A stretch of DNA of 64,000 nt. It comes from Alcanivorax hongdengensis A-11-3 (lineage in GTDB: Bacteria > Pseudomonadota > Gammaproteobacteria > Pseudomonadales > Alcanivoracaceae). The first letter of the stretch is position 1. Each line of letters starts with the position of its first letter. The position numbers and the translations under genes were made by a program. The stretch covers positions 62,001 to 126,000 of the forward strand of contig NZ_AMRJ01000004.1 of the NCBI RefSeq assembly GCF_000300995.1, in the 5' to 3' direction. This document shows positions 9,825-19,678 of the stretch, in pieces. The notes beneath the pieces were generated by a model. The model saw only the letters and a list, made by a program, of their open reading frames with translations, ran no database searches and was not told the origin of the DNA.

Positions 9825-11564
9825 CTATTGTTCTGAAAAGTCCATGCGGTAGAGCTGGGTATAAAGGCCGTTTCTGGCCAACAGCTCCTCGTGACTGCCC
9901 TGCTCGATCAACTGCCCCTGGTCCAACACCAGAATGCGGTCCGCCTTTTCGATGGTGGACAGACGGTGCGCAATCACCAGGGTGGTGCGACCGGCCATGA
10001 CCCGCTCCAGAGCCTGCTGGATATGGTGCTCGGATTCCGTATCCAGGGCACTGGTGGCCTCGTCGAGAATCAGAATCGGCGCATCCTTGAGCAGCGCCCG
10101 GGCAATGGCGACACGCTGACGCTGACCGCCGGAAAGCTGGGTCCCGTCCTGGCCGACAAAGGTATCCATGCCGTTTTCCAGGGTTTCGATGAAGCGCCAG
10201 GCGTGGGCGTCTTTTGCCGCCTGCAAAATGGCCTCGTCACTGGCACCACGCAGTTCGCCGTAGGCGATGTTGTTGCGCACGGTGTCGTTGAACAGCACCA
10301 CCTTCTGACTGACCATGGCGATCTGCTGGCGCAGCCCGGCCAGGCTGTATTCGTCCAGCGGCACCCCATCAATATAGATACGGCCCTGATCCGGATCGAA
10401 AAAACGCGGCAGCATGGCGCTGATGGTACTCTTGCCGGCGCCGGAGCGCCCCACCAGGGCCACGGTCTCACCGGCCTTGATCTCGAAGCTGAGATTGCGC
10501 AATACAGGCGTCGACGGCTCATACCCGAAGATCACATTTTCGAAGCGGATATCACCCTGCACTCGATCAGCAGTGGCTTCGCCCAGGTCTTCCTCGGCAC
10601 GCGTATCGAGCACTTCAAAGAGGCTGGCTGCGCCGGTAACACCGCGCTGCACCTTCACGTTTATATCAGTGAGCTGCTTGAGCGGTTTCTGGATCATGCC
10701 GGCGGCGGCAATGTAGGACAGGAAGCCGCCCACGGTGAGGTTTTCCCCCATCAGCTTGATATACATGAAGGTAATCGCGCCAATCCCCACCGCCACGAAC
10801 AACTGCACGATCACGGTACTGGCGATCTTGCTGGCATTGAGCTTGTTGTTCTGCTTGGCAAAACGGCGGCTGACGGTATGAAAGCGGCTCGCTTCCTGCT
10901 CCTGGCCGCCAAAGGTTTTCACCACGTCAATGCCTTCGATGGCTTCGCTGAGAAAGTGCGTAATATTGCCCATGGAAGACTGGATACGCCGGCTGATCTT
11001 GCGAAACCGCTTGCTGGTGGTATTGACCACGAAGGCGATGATCGGCGCCACTGCCACCAGAATCAGTGTCAGTTTCCAGTTCTGCCAGAGCAGATAACTG
11101 AACAGGCCGATCACGGTCATGCCTTCGCGCAACAGCACGATCAGGGCGTCGGTACCGGCACTGGTCACCTGCTGTGCATCGAAGATGATCTTCGACATCA
11201 ACCGGCCGGACGCCTGCTTGTGAAACTCCCCCTGGGGCAGTTTCAGCACATGGCCGAAGACATCGTTGCGCAACACGTAAACGATTTCCTGGGCCACCCA
11301 GTTCATGGAATAACTGCCCATGAACTGACCCAGCCCCTGGGTGAAGGCCAGCACCAGCGGCGCCAGTGATACCACCAGCACACGGAAATCGGTGGGATTG
11401 AGGATGGTTTCGCCCAGATAGCCGGCGAGCTGGGCGGCAGCGGCCTGGGTAGCGGCATAGATGCCATAACCCAGCACACTCGCCAGCAGGATGTACCAGT
11501 AGGGCCGAACATAGGCCAGCAGCCGCTTGTAGGTCGGCCACACATCCACGTTGGATTGATTCAT
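9825..11564 (-). CDS. msbA: Lipid A export ABC transporter MsbA
   Basis: The 579 residues compare with 582 in E. coli. An N-terminal six-helix membrane domain (about 20-320) is followed by the nucleotide-binding domain. That domain has Walker A GRSGAGKST, signature [15 protein letters not shown], Walker B ILILDEATSALD and the H-loop AHRLSTI. It is a half-transporter that should homodimerise to flip lipid A-core across the inner membrane. It overlaps exbD by 4 bp and is followed by lpxK, as in E. coli msbA-lpxK. As I recall, P. aeruginosa lacks msbA at this place and has exbD next to lpxK. Confidence 0.94.
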   Translation of the reverse strand: MNQSNVDVWPTYKRLLAYVRPYWYILLASVLGYGIYAATQAAAAQLAGYLGETILNPTDFRVLVVSLAPLVLAFTQGLGQFMGSYSMNWVAQEIVYVLRNDVFGHVLKLPQGEFHKQASGRLMSKIIFDAQQVTSAGTDALIVLLREGMTVIGLFSYLLWQNWKLTLILVAVAPIIAFVVNTTSKRFRKISRRIQSSMGNITHFLSEAIEGIDVVKTFGGQEQEASRFHTVSRRFAKQNNKLNASKIASTVIVQLFVAVGIGAITFMYIKLMGENLTVGGFLSYIAAAGMIQKPLKQLTDINVKVQRGVTGAASLFEVLDTRAEEDLGEATADRVQGDIRFENVIFGYEPSTPVLRNLSFEIKAGETVALVGRSGAGKSTISAMLPRFFDPDQGRIYIDGVPLDEYSLAGLRQQIAMVSQKVVLFNDTVRNNIAYGELRGASDEAILQAAKDAHAWRFIETLENGMDTFVGQDGTQLSGGQRQRVAIARALLKDAPILILDEATSALDTESEHHIQQALERVMAGRTTLVIAHRLSTIEKADRILVLDQGQLIEQGSHEELLARNGLYTQLYRMDFSEQ

Positions 11565-11986
11565 TGTGCCTCGTTGGACGCTTCGCGGGTGGTAAGCGAC
11601 AGCTTATCAAAACCCAGCTGACCCGCCACGTCATAAACGCGCACCACAGCCTGGTAGGCCACGTTGGCGTCGGCGTAGATCATCAGCGGCATTTTGGTCT
11701 TGTCCTGACCCAGACGCATCAGTGCGGTACGCAATGTTTGTGCATCATTGCGCGCAAGCTTCTCGCCGTTGACCAGATAATCACCGGCGGAGGTCACTGT
11801 CACTTCCACCTGCTGGGCCTGCTGAACCCGCGGTGCACCATCGGCTTCCGGCAGGGTAATGGATAGCTGTGTCTTGTTGTTGAAGGTGGTGGACACCATG
11901 AAGAAAATCAACAGCAAAAACACCACATCAATCAGTGGCGCCAGGTTGATGTTCACCTCCTCCCGCTGGGGTCGGGAAAACTTCAC
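11561..11986 (-). CDS. exbD: ExbD/TolR-family proton-channel subunit
   Basis: The 141-residue protein has a short cytoplasmic start and one membrane helix at about 15-35. In it, LAPLIDVVFLLLIFFMV contains the conserved proton-carrying Asp. A periplasmic domain follows. The start codon is GTG, overlapping exbB as GTGA. With ExbB it forms a proton-driven motor. The partner energised here is unknown, since no TonB, TolA or Tol-Pal gene is adjacent. The comEC-exbB-exbD linkage to lipid A genes is shared with Pseudomonas. Confidence 0.9.
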   Translation of the reverse strand: MKFSRPQREEVNINLAPLIDVVFLLLIFFMVSTTFNNKTQLSITLPEADGAPRVQQAQQVEVTVTSAGDYLVNGEKLARNDAQTLRTALMRLGQDKTKMPLMIYADANVAYQAVVRVYDVAGQLGFDKLSLTTREASNEAQ

Positions 11987-12612
11987 GCCTTGTCCCCCGG
12001 CTCCGCTTCGCGGTCACCGTGCACCAGGTCCACCACATGCACGGCGCTCTGCTCCAGCATCACGGTGATTTCTTCCACGCGACGCAGGAAGAAGCGATGA
12101 AAGTAGATGGCCGGGATGGCCACGATCAGACCCGCCGCGGTGGTCAACAACGCCTGGGAAATGCCCCCGGCCAGCTGCGCCGCATCACCGGTGCCGTGGG
12201 CCATGATGGCGGCAAACACATCGATCATGCCGACCACGGTTCCCAGCAAACCCAGCAGCGGCGCCACCGCGGCTACCGAGCCCAGCGTACTGAGAAATTT
12301 TTCCAGATCGTGAATCACGCCGGTGGCACTCTCCTGAATGCTCTCCTTCATGATCTCGCGGCCATGCTTGGCATTGGTCAGGCCACTGGCCAGAATCACA
12401 CCCAGCGGCGAGCTTTCACGCAATTTCTGCAGATTGGCCGCGTTCAACTGACCGCGACGAATCATGGACTGCACCTGCGGCAAGGTATCCGTGGGCGCCA
12501 GCTTGCTGGGCCGCAATGTCCAGAAACGCTCCACAATAATGGCCAGCGCCACCACAGAACAGATCAGGATCGGAAGCATCATCCAGCCTCCGGACTGCAC
12601 AAGATCCTGCAC
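11983..12612 (-). CDS. exbB: ExbB/TolQ/MotA-family proton-channel protein
   Basis: The 209-residue protein has three membrane helices. The first is near 10-30 (MMLPILICSVVALAIIVERFW). The paired helices at about 115-140 and 160-185 include GLLGTVVGMIDVF, the MotA/TolQ/ExbB signature. The start is GTG at 12612 with GGGGAG upstream. It is the scaffold subunit that houses the ExbD helix. It lies 46 nt downstream of comEC and overlaps exbD. A more specific TolQ or ExbB assignment is not possible from the sequence. Confidence 0.9.
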   Translation of the reverse strand: MQDLVQSGGWMMLPILICSVVALAIIVERFWTLRPSKLAPTDTLPQVQSMIRRGQLNAANLQKLRESSPLGVILASGLTNAKHGREIMKESIQESATGVIHDLEKFLSTLGSVAAVAPLLGLLGTVVGMIDVFAAIMAHGTGDAAQLAGGISQALLTTAAGLIVAIPAIYFHRFFLRRVEEITVMLEQSAVHVVDLVHGDREAEPGDKA

Positions 12613-12658
12613 CTTTTAGTCTCCCCTCGTTTGACCACGTCAAACCCGGCATTCCGGG

Positions 12659-14896
12659 CTACCACAGACGCCAGCGGGCGGGCCCGTGCCAGGGCCGGCC
12701 ATGCGCCAAACGCCATCTTGTTATAAGCGGAGCATTATCGACGGCCCCCCAGCGAAACACAATCATGCCATCCCGGTCCGTGCGCAGAACTGTGACGCCG
12801 GCGCGCTGCAAACGCGCCACCACCTCGCGGCTGGGATGATGAAAACGGTTGGCAAAACCCACCGTAGCCACCGCCCAGCGTGGCGACAATGCCCGCAACA
12901 GGGCGGCACTGCTGCTGGAATGGCTGCCATGGTGGGGCAGTTGCAACAAATCCACCGGCGACAGTTGCCCCAGCATGCGGTATTCCGCCGACGTTTCGAT
13001 ATCCCCGGTCAGCAGCACGCTGCCCTGACGGCTACGCACCTGCAACACGCAGCTGGCATTGTTGCCGCTGACGTCGCTATCCGCCTCGGGCCAGAGCAGG
13101 GCAAACCCGACCCCGTCCCACCGCCAGTGCTGGCCCCGATGACAGGGCCCGGCCGGATAATCCACACGGTCGGGTTCACCACTGAGCATGGCCAAGCCGG
13201 CCGGCAATGCCTGGACGCCACCGGCATGATCGCTGTCGCCGTGGCTGACGATGACCCGATCCGGTCGTAACCCCTGCCGGTGCAGCCAGGGCAACAGCAC
13301 ATAGTCCGCGGCACTGCCCCCGGGCCAGCCCGGCCCGGTGTCATAAAGCAGTAAATGCTGCCGGGTACGCACCACCACCGCCTCGCCCTGCCCCACGTCG
13401 AAAAAGATCACCTCCATGGCTCCCTGGGCCAGCGGTGGCGGACGCTGGCCCAACCAGGGCACCAGCAGAAAGGGCAGCAAACGGCGCGGCACCGGTAACG
13501 ACGGCGTCAGCCACAACAGCACCGCCAGCAACAGAAACAGGCCCGCCAGCGGCCCCGGCAGCATCGCCGTGAGCGGCGGCATCAGCGCCAGCAACCCCTG
13601 CATCACCAACACGGACAATTCCACACCGGTGGCCGCCGCCTGCAACAGCAATGGGCTGGCCGCCAGCGTACCCAGCAGCGCCAGCGGAATCACCAGCATG
13701 GCATACAGCGGCACCAGCAACAGATTGGCCAGCGGCGAACTCCAGCTCCACTGGCCGAACAACAGACCGCCGGCCACCATCATCACCACCGGCAGCCACA
13801 GCATCAGTCGACCATCTGGCCGACCGGTGGTGAGCCAGGCGATCACCGCCACGGCCCCGAATGACAGCCACAGACTCATGGATAACGACGACAACGGAAA
13901 CAGTAACAGCACGATCAACAAGGCCAACCCCAGCACCCGCCATAGCGCCAGCCGCACCCTTAACCACTGACACAAAGCCAGCAAGGAAAGCATGATCAAC
14001 GCCCTTACCGTGGGCAGGCTGAAGCCAGCCAGCGCGGCATAGCCAGCCGCCGCTGCCAGCGCCGGGCCCCAGGCCAGCTGCTGCAGGGTAAAACGGCGCC
14101 ACCGGGGAAAGAGCCACTGCAGCAACGGCATCAACAACCAGCGCCCCAGCCACCACAACCAGCCGGCCACAATGGCCACGTGCAGGCCGGAAATGGCCAG
14201 CAGGTGCGCCGTGCCGGTGCCCTGGAAACCGTGCCTGAGCGAATCGGTCAGCGCACCCCGGTCGCCCACTACCAGCGCCGGCAGCACCGCTTGCCCCGAG
14301 GGCGACATCACCACCGCGGCAGCCAGCCACCGTGACAACGACTCGCGCCTGTGCAACAACCCCTGCCCCGGCGTGATGGGCCCGACCTGTTTGATCACAC
14401 CACGGGCATCCACTTGCTCGGCCAGAGCCTGGCGTGCCCGGTCGGTGCCGGCCTGGTTATACCAGCCATGGGGCACAAAAAGGCGGGCCTGCACGGTTAG
14501 CCGGTCACCGGCATGGAGTAACGGCGTCAAATCGTAGGCGGATGCGCGAACATAATGGTGACCGGGCCAGCGATTTTCACCCCACACGTCCAGCAACAGG
14601 CGCTGGCGCGTCTGCCGTTTACCGTAACGATACAACTGTTGCGTATCGGGCAGATCCACCACCCGGGCCTGCAGCGACAGGGTTTCACCATTGAGAGAAA
14701 GCGGCAGACGGGTTTCAAGCCCGGCATGAAGCTGGAAAATTCCGTAGCCATAGGCCAGCATCAGACACAGGGGCAGCCGCCATTGACGGCCCCGCCAGCG
14801 GGACACCAGCCACCATAGCAACAACAGGCACCCTGGCCAGAGCACACCCAGCCAGCAGGCAGCGACAAGCGCCGCACACGATAACCACACACGCAT
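12659..14896 (-). CDS. comEC: DNA internalization competence protein ComEC/Rec2
   Basis: The 745-residue protein has N-terminal membrane helices and a DUF4131 region. The polytopic competence domain covers about 220-480 and includes GTGTAHLLAISGLHVAIV. A C-terminal metallo-beta-lactamase domain (about 490-735) carries SHGDSDHAGG and LPHHGSHSSS. The family forms the inner-membrane channel that takes up single-stranded DNA. It is the first gene of the minus-strand operon ending near 6318 and is divergent from the DUF2062 gene. Other uptake genes are not in the window, so natural competence cannot be claimed. Confidence 0.93.
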   Translation of the reverse strand: MRVWLSCAALVAACWLGVLWPGCLLLLWWLVSRWRGRQWRLPLCLMLAYGYGIFQLHAGLETRLPLSLNGETLSLQARVVDLPDTQQLYRYGKRQTRQRLLLDVWGENRWPGHHYVRASAYDLTPLLHAGDRLTVQARLFVPHGWYNQAGTDRARQALAEQVDARGVIKQVGPITPGQGLLHRRESLSRWLAAAVVMSPSGQAVLPALVVGDRGALTDSLRHGFQGTGTAHLLAISGLHVAIVAGWLWWLGRWLLMPLLQWLFPRWRRFTLQQLAWGPALAAAAGYAALAGFSLPTVRALIMLSLLALCQWLRVRLALWRVLGLALLIVLLLFPLSSLSMSLWLSFGAVAVIAWLTTGRPDGRLMLWLPVVMMVAGGLLFGQWSWSSPLANLLLVPLYAMLVIPLALLGTLAASPLLLQAAATGVELSVLVMQGLLALMPPLTAMLPGPLAGLFLLLAVLLWLTPSLPVPRRLLPFLLVPWLGQRPPPLAQGAMEVIFFDVGQGEAVVVRTRQHLLLYDTGPGWPGGSAADYVLLPWLHRQGLRPDRVIVSHGDSDHAGGVQALPAGLAMLSGEPDRVDYPAGPCHRGQHWRWDGVGFALLWPEADSDVSGNNASCVLQVRSRQGSVLLTGDIETSAEYRMLGQLSPVDLLQLPHHGSHSSSSAALLRALSPRWAVATVGFANRFHHPSREVVARLQRAGVTVLRTDRDGMIVFRWGAVDNAPLITRWRLAHGRPWHGPARWRLW

Positions 14897-14994
14897 CCTT
14901 GCTCCTGTGGTTTGAGGAAAAAGCCGGTTGGGAGTATGCCTTCTTTGATGATGCGGGCATAATAGCGCCCGCAGTCGGCACTTGAGTTTTCTTC

Positions 14995-15537
14995 ATGCCC
15001 AAACGGATATTCCGAAAATACCTGCCTTCACCGGAGCGTTTCAAAGACCACAAGTCTCTGCGTTTTCTGGGTGAGGTACTGTCGGATCCCAATCTCTGGC
15101 ATATCAACCGGCGCTCCCTGGCCGGGGCGGCGTTCATCGGTGTGTTCACCGGGCTATTGCCGATCCCCATGCAGATGGGCGTGGCGGCGCTGCTGGCCGT
15201 GCGCTTTCACTGCAACCTGCCTCTCTCGGTCATCCTGGTGTGGATCTCCAACCCCATCACCTGGGTGCCGATTTTCTATTTCACCTACCGTATTGGCGCC
15301 TGGATGCTGGGCCTGCCGCCCCATGGCGGCGAAGGCATTACCGTGGCCTGGTTCGTGGAGCAGCTGGTGCCGCTATGGGTGGGGTCACTGACCTGCGCGG
15401 TATTGTTCGGCGCCCTGTCCTACATGGCGGTGAAGGTCGCCTGGCGGCTGGCGGTGATTCGCAGCTGGCAGCAACGCGCCCGGCGCCGTTTCAGGCGCCG
15501 TAACGCATCGGATCCCTCAGACCCGCCGCCGCAATAA
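14995..15537 (+). CDS. DUF2062 membrane protein
   Basis: The 180-residue protein begins [17 protein letters not shown]. Its DUF2062 core has three hydrophobic segments (about 40-60, 70-100 and 125-150), with the typical [19 protein letters not shown] and [16 protein letters not shown]. The C-terminus is a basic tail. The function of the family is not established. In Pseudomonas a homologue sits at the same place between lolE and comEC, so a role around the cell envelope is inferred. Its last 21 bp overlap the end of the convergent lolD. Confidence 0.85.
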   Translation: MPKRIFRKYLPSPERFKDHKSLRFLGEVLSDPNLWHINRRSLAGAAFIGVFTGLLPIPMQMGVAALLAVRFHCNLPLSVILVWISNPITWVPIFYFTYRIGAWMLGLPPHGGEGITVAWFVEQLVPLWVGSLTCAVLFGALSYMAVKVAWRLAVIRSWQQRARRRFRRRNASDPSDPPPQ

Positions 15538-16212
15538 CCCTTCGTGCAGCTCGTATTGCTGCGGGCAGCGACCGGCAAATTCCTGATCGTGGGTGACGAT
15601 CAGAAACGCCGTCTTGAGAGTGGCATTAAGATCCAGCATCAGGTCCTGCACCTGGGCGGCGGTGCGCTCGTCCAGGTTACCGGTGGGCTCATCGGCCATC
15701 ACCAGGGCCGGCTCGGTAACCAGCGCCCGGGCAATGGCCACCCGCTGGCGTTCGCCACCACTGAGTGCCGAAGGCTTGTGCTTCACCCGCGGCCCCAGGC
15801 CGACCCGCTCCAGCATGGCAGCGGCGCGCGCCTGACAGAGCGCCGGTTTCTCGCCCCGAATCAGCAACGGCATGGCCACGTTTTCCAGCGCGGTGAACTC
15901 CGGCAACAGGTGATGAAACTGATAGACGAAACCCAGATAGCGGTTGCGCAACCGGCCGATCTGGCGATCCTTGAGGCAGGTCAGCGGCTGGCCGGCAATG
16001 TGCACCGTGCCCTGGCTGGGTTGATCCAGCCCGCCAAGCAGATTCAGCAAGGTGGACTTGCCGGAGCCCGAGGCACCGATAATGGCAAGGATATCGCCCT
16101 GCTCCACTTTCAGATCCACACCGCTGAGAACCTGCAAGCGGTTGCGTCCTTCCTGATAGGTCTTTACCACCTGCTCGGCGTGCAGCACGGTGGTCTGGGC
16201 AGCATTATTCAT
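15517..16212 (-). CDS. lolD: Lipoprotein-releasing ABC transporter ATPase LolD
   Basis: The 231-residue ATPase has Walker [10 protein letters not shown], the LolD-type stretch [16 protein letters not shown], signature [15 protein letters not shown] and Walker [12 protein letters not shown]. It drives extraction of outer-membrane lipoproteins from the inner membrane to LolA. Its ATG overlaps the end of the permease gene by 8 bp, so the two are an operon. No second permease gene follows it, unlike the lolC-lolD-lolE order of E. coli and Pseudomonas. Confidence 0.94.
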   Translation of the reverse strand: MNNAAQTTVLHAEQVVKTYQEGRNRLQVLSGVDLKVEQGDILAIIGASGSGKSTLLNLLGGLDQPSQGTVHIAGQPLTCLKDRQIGRLRNRYLGFVYQFHHLLPEFTALENVAMPLLIRGEKPALCQARAAAMLERVGLGPRVKHKPSALSGGERQRVAIARALVTEPALVMADEPTGNLDERTAAQVQDLMLDLNATLKTAFLIVTHDQEFAGRCPQQYELHEGLLRRRV

Positions 16213-17440
16213 AGCGCAGCGCCTCCGCGGGTTGCACCCGGCTGGCTCGCCAGGATGGATAAAGGGTGGCCGAGAAGCTGATCAACAGGGAAATGCCCAC
16301 AATGGTGAGCACATCGCTCCACTCCAGCTGGGACGGCAGATAGTTGACGAAATAGGCATCAAACAGATGGGCGTTGAAAGTGCGCTCCACCCAGGCCGCC
16401 ACATCACTGACATTGGTGGCCAGCAGCACACCGATCACCGTGCCCAGCAAGGTGCCGGCGAGACCGATCAGCGAGCCCTGCACCATGAAGATACGCATGA
16501 TCATGCCCGGCGAGGCACCCAGGGTTCGCAGCACGGCAATGTTGCCGCGCTTCTCGGTGACCAGCATCATCTGACTGGAAATGATATTGAACGCCGCCAC
16601 CGCCACAATGAAGCTGAGCAACAGCGTCATCATGGTCTTCTCCATCTTGATCGCCTGGAACAGGCTGCCCTGACTGCGCGTCCAGTCCGAGGTGTAGTAC
16701 TCCGGCCCCAGCTCCTGCTGCAGGGACCAGCCCAGTGCCGGCGCACTGAACAAATCGCGCAGCTTGAGCCGCACGCCTTCCACGGTGCCGGGCTGATGCT
16801 GCAGACGGGCGGCATCCTCCACATTCATGTAGGCATACAGGGAATCCACTTCCGCCCGCACCCGGAAAATACCGGTGACGGTAAAGCGCTTGAAGCGAGG
16901 CATGACCCCGGCCGGTGAAATGGTCGCCTCCGGCAGCACCAGCGTGACCTTGTCGCCCAGCCTGGCCCCCAGCTTGCGGGCCAGGCCGTAGCCGAGCACC
17001 ACATTGAAGTCCCCGGATTTGAGCGACGACAGCTCACCGGCCTCCATGAAATCACCGACGATGGATACCTTGCGTTCAGCCTGGGGATCAATGCCATTGA
17101 CCATGGTGCCGGCCACATTACCCCGGTAGGACAGCATGCCTTCCATCTGCACGAACGGTGCCGCCGCCAGCACACCATCATGCCCCTCCACGCGCTTGGC
17201 CAGGGCATGCCAGTCCTGTACCGGCTCACGGCCATGCACGGACAAATGGGTCACCATGCCAAGGATGCGGGTCTGCAATTCCCGGTCAAAGCCGTTCATC
17301 ACCGACAGCACGGTAATCAGCACCGCCACCCCCAGCATCAGGCCCAGGGCCGAGATCAGGGTAATCACGGAAATAAAGCTGTTGCGGGCTCTGGCGCCGG
17401 TATAGCGCAGCCCCACATAAAAGGAGAGAGGTCGAAACAT
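16205..17440 (-). CDS. lolC: Lipoprotein-releasing permease, LolC/LolE family (possibly LolF-type)
   Basis: The 411-residue protein starts at [15 protein letters not shown] (ATG 17440); in-frame codons further upstream give no family sequence and are rejected. One N-terminal helix (about 20-45) is followed by a long periplasmic domain. Three C-terminal helices (about 270-400) complete the MacB-like FtsX fold. It should pair with LolD to release lipoproteins. Only one permease is encoded here. Either the second subunit is elsewhere, or this protein homodimerises as described for LolF in some gammaproteobacteria. Confidence 0.9.
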   Translation of the reverse strand: MFRPLSFYVGLRYTGARARNSFISVITLISALGLMLGVAVLITVLSVMNGFDRELQTRILGMVTHLSVHGREPVQDWHALAKRVEGHDGVLAAAPFVQMEGMLSYRGNVAGTMVNGIDPQAERKVSIVGDFMEAGELSSLKSGDFNVVLGYGLARKLGARLGDKVTLVLPEATISPAGVMPRFKRFTVTGIFRVRAEVDSLYAYMNVEDAARLQHQPGTVEGVRLKLRDLFSAPALGWSLQQELGPEYYTSDWTRSQGSLFQAIKMEKTMMTLLLSFIVAVAAFNIISSQMMLVTEKRGNIAVLRTLGASPGMIMRIFMVQGSLIGLAGTLLGTVIGVLLATNVSDVAAWVERTFNAHLFDAYFVNYLPSQLEWSDVLTIVGISLLISFSATLYPSWRASRVQPAEALRYE

Positions 17441-17590
17441 GGGCGCATTTAAACCGAATCGGGTGACAAATACTATGGCAACCTCCATGCACATGCATGG
17501 GCCTTTTTATGACGCCCGGTTATAGACGCAGTTCCCGGGCCGGGCCACCGCTTTGTGACAAGGGTCAGCGCCAGGCAACTGGCAAAGTGG

Positions 17591-17619
17591 TTGAATAGGC
17601 GCCGCTAACTTTCTAATAT
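17591..17619 (+). promoter_or_regulatory. Predicted sigma70 promoter of the Pro/Ala-rich secreted protein gene
   Basis: The -35 TTGAAT (17591-17596) and -10 TAATAT (17614-17619) are separated by 17 bp. They lie 37 bp before the start codon at 17656. Confidence 0.6.
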
Positions 17620-17655
17620 CGAAAGAAATTACCACTTCCTTTGGGGGAAGAAAGA

Positions 17656-18603
17656 ATGACTATAAAAATAACCACCCTGCTGGCCACGGCGGTACTGGCC
17701 ATGCCCGTTAGCGTTCTGGCGGCGGATGACGTTCCCCAGCGCGGCATGACCCAGTCCCAGGTGCGTGCCCAGTTTGGCGCCCCCGAACAGACCCGGCCGC
17801 CGGTGGGCAACCCGCCCATCACCCGCTGGCGCTATGACCATTTCACGGTCTATTTCGAACGCAACCTGACCCTCTACACCGTGGTCGATCAGCCGGCACA
17901 GCCGGCGCCAGCCGCCACCCAGCCACCGTCACAGACACCCCCGGCGCTGGTGCCAAAAGCCGCCCCGGCGCCGCAACCCGCCGCCGAAAGCAATGCGGCT
18001 GACAGCGAAGACATGACCTTCGACCCGATTTCCGGGCGCTTCGTGCCCGCAGGTGGCACGGGCGCGGATAGCGAGACATCCAGCGCCGCCGCCGATAAAA
18101 CGGCAAGCAGCGCCACCGACCACACCGACTCAGTGCAGGCGGCAGAGCCCACTCCGGCAACCCCGCCGGCACAGAAAGCGGCGCCCAAGGCCGCCGCCGA
18201 GGCTCAACCTCCAGCGGCAAAAACCCCACCACCGGCCAAACCGAAGGCACCGCCCCCCGCACCTGCGCCACAGCAAAGCAGCGCCCCGGCCGGCAACAAG
18301 GATGCCGAGTTCCGTTTTGATCCGGTAACCGGTCGCATCGTCATCAGCGGCCAGGAGAATCAGGCCGCCGCGTCCCGCAATGCTCCGGAAGCCGCCGATG
18401 CCAAGGTCGATGCCAGCAAAAAGGCAGCGACCAACGCCGAGCCCAAGCCCCCGACCGAAAAACCCGCTGCCACAAAAAGCCCGGAACCGGCCGAAACACC
18501 GGCAGAACCGGCAGCCAGCCCCGACGAGGAGCACAGCGAGGCCCCCGGCAGCAACGACAGTAATGGCGGCGGCTACCATATTGACTGGGGTGCCCGCCAA
18601 TAG
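17656..18603 (+). CDS. Secreted Pro/Ala-rich protein with SmpA/OmlA-like N-terminus
   Basis: The 315-residue protein starts at ATG 17656, behind GGGGGAAG. A signal peptide ends near VLA-ADD (about residue 23). The next 60 residues (RGMTQSQVRAQFGAP, then PITRWRYDHFTVYFE) look like the small SmpA/OmlA fold seen in BamE. The rest is low-complexity Pro/Ala/Lys sequence. Within it two similar modules recur, MTFDPISGRFV and FRFDPVTGRIV, both FDPxxGRxV. It is probably periplasmic or cell-surface. I do not recognise a named family. It is followed 43 nt later by aguA but has its own promoter. Confidence 0.75.
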   Translation: MTIKITTLLATAVLAMPVSVLAADDVPQRGMTQSQVRAQFGAPEQTRPPVGNPPITRWRYDHFTVYFERNLTLYTVVDQPAQPAPAATQPPSQTPPALVPKAAPAPQPAAESNAADSEDMTFDPISGRFVPAGGTGADSETSSAAADKTASSATDHTDSVQAAEPTPATPPAQKAAPKAAAEAQPPAAKTPPPAKPKAPPPAPAPQQSSAPAGNKDAEFRFDPVTGRIVISGQENQAAASRNAPEAADAKVDASKKAATNAEPKPPTEKPAATKSPEPAETPAEPAASPDEEHSEAPGSNDSNGGGYHIDWGARQ

Positions 18604-18646
18604 CACACTCGCGCGCATGTTAACCCTCTAGCGGGATCCGCCCTCC

Positions 18647-19678
18647 ATGCGCCAATTACTTCCTGAATGGCACCCCCAGTGGGGGGTGCTGCTGGCCTGG
18701 CCAGACAGCCTCACCGACTGGGCCGACCACCTGGCCGACGCCCAACAGTGTTATCTCGACCTGATGCATGCCCTGCTGGATCACGAGGGCGTGCTGCTGG
18801 TGTGCCGTGACAATGCCACCGAGACCCGCGTGCGCCAGCAACTGGCTGAACGCGGCACGGACTGCGCTCGACTGCGCACCGTGGTAGCCGATTACAACGA
18901 CACCTGGGCCCGGGATTTCGGCCCCATTGCCGTGGCCGACGGCCTGCATACCCTGCTGCTCGATTACACCTTTACCGGCTGGGGCGGCAAGTTCGATGCC
19001 GACAAGGACAACCGCCTCAATCGTACCCTGCCCTGGCACCTGCCACTGGAAAACCAGGCACTGGTACTGGAAGGGGGCGCCATCGACACCGATGGCCAGG
19101 GCAACCTGCTAACCACCCGTCACTGCCTGCGCAACCCCAACCGCAATCCGTCGCTCACCGATGCGGAACTGGAAGCCAGCCTGAAAGCGCAGCTGGGCGT
19201 TGAGGCCATCTGGTGGCTGGAGCATGGCGAACTGGAAGGCGACGACACCGACGCCCATGTGGATACCCTGGCGCGTTTTGTGAACGCCCACACCGTGGCC
19301 TACGTGCAGTGCACCGACCCGGCCGACAGCCACTATGCCAGCCTCAACGCCATGGAAAGGGAGCTGCAGACACTGGCTGACCGGCATGGTCTGACCCTGG
19401 TGCCCCTGCCGCTGCCGGTAGCTCAGTACAGTGAGGACGGCGAGCGCCTGCCGGCGACTTATGCAAATTTCCTGATCAGCAACGACAAGATCCTGCTACC
19501 GATCTATCGCTGCGACACCGACCAGCAGGCCATTGATGCCCTGCAGGCGGTGGCCGGGGCGCGCACCGTGGTACCGATCGCTTGCCGGGTACTGATTGAA
19601 CAGCATGGCAGCCTGCACTGTGTCACCATGCAGTTGCCACAGGGCGCACTGGGCCCTGGCAAGGAGGAAAGTCACTGA
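18647..19678 (+). CDS. aguA: Agmatine deiminase
   Basis: The 343-residue protein belongs to the peptidyl-arginine-deiminase-like family. Conserved features include YNDTWARDFGPIAV near 85-100, FTGWGGKF, the GELEGDDTDAHVD loop and a C-terminal Cys in GSLHCVTMQ, which is the expected nucleophile. It hydrolyses agmatine to N-carbamoylputrescine and ammonia. The TGA stop overlaps the aguB ATG by one base. The two enzymes therefore form a coupled agmatine-to-putrescine route. No regulator or transporter gene is adjacent. Confidence 0.94.
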   Translation: MRQLLPEWHPQWGVLLAWPDSLTDWADHLADAQQCYLDLMHALLDHEGVLLVCRDNATETRVRQQLAERGTDCARLRTVVADYNDTWARDFGPIAVADGLHTLLLDYTFTGWGGKFDADKDNRLNRTLPWHLPLENQALVLEGGAIDTDGQGNLLTTRHCLRNPNRNPSLTDAELEASLKAQLGVEAIWWLEHGELEGDDTDAHVDTLARFVNAHTVAYVQCTDPADSHYASLNAMERELQTLADRHGLTLVPLPLPVAQYSEDGERLPATYANFLISNDKILLPIYRCDTDQQAIDALQAVAGARTVVPIACRVLIEQHGSLHCVTMQLPQGALGPGKEESH

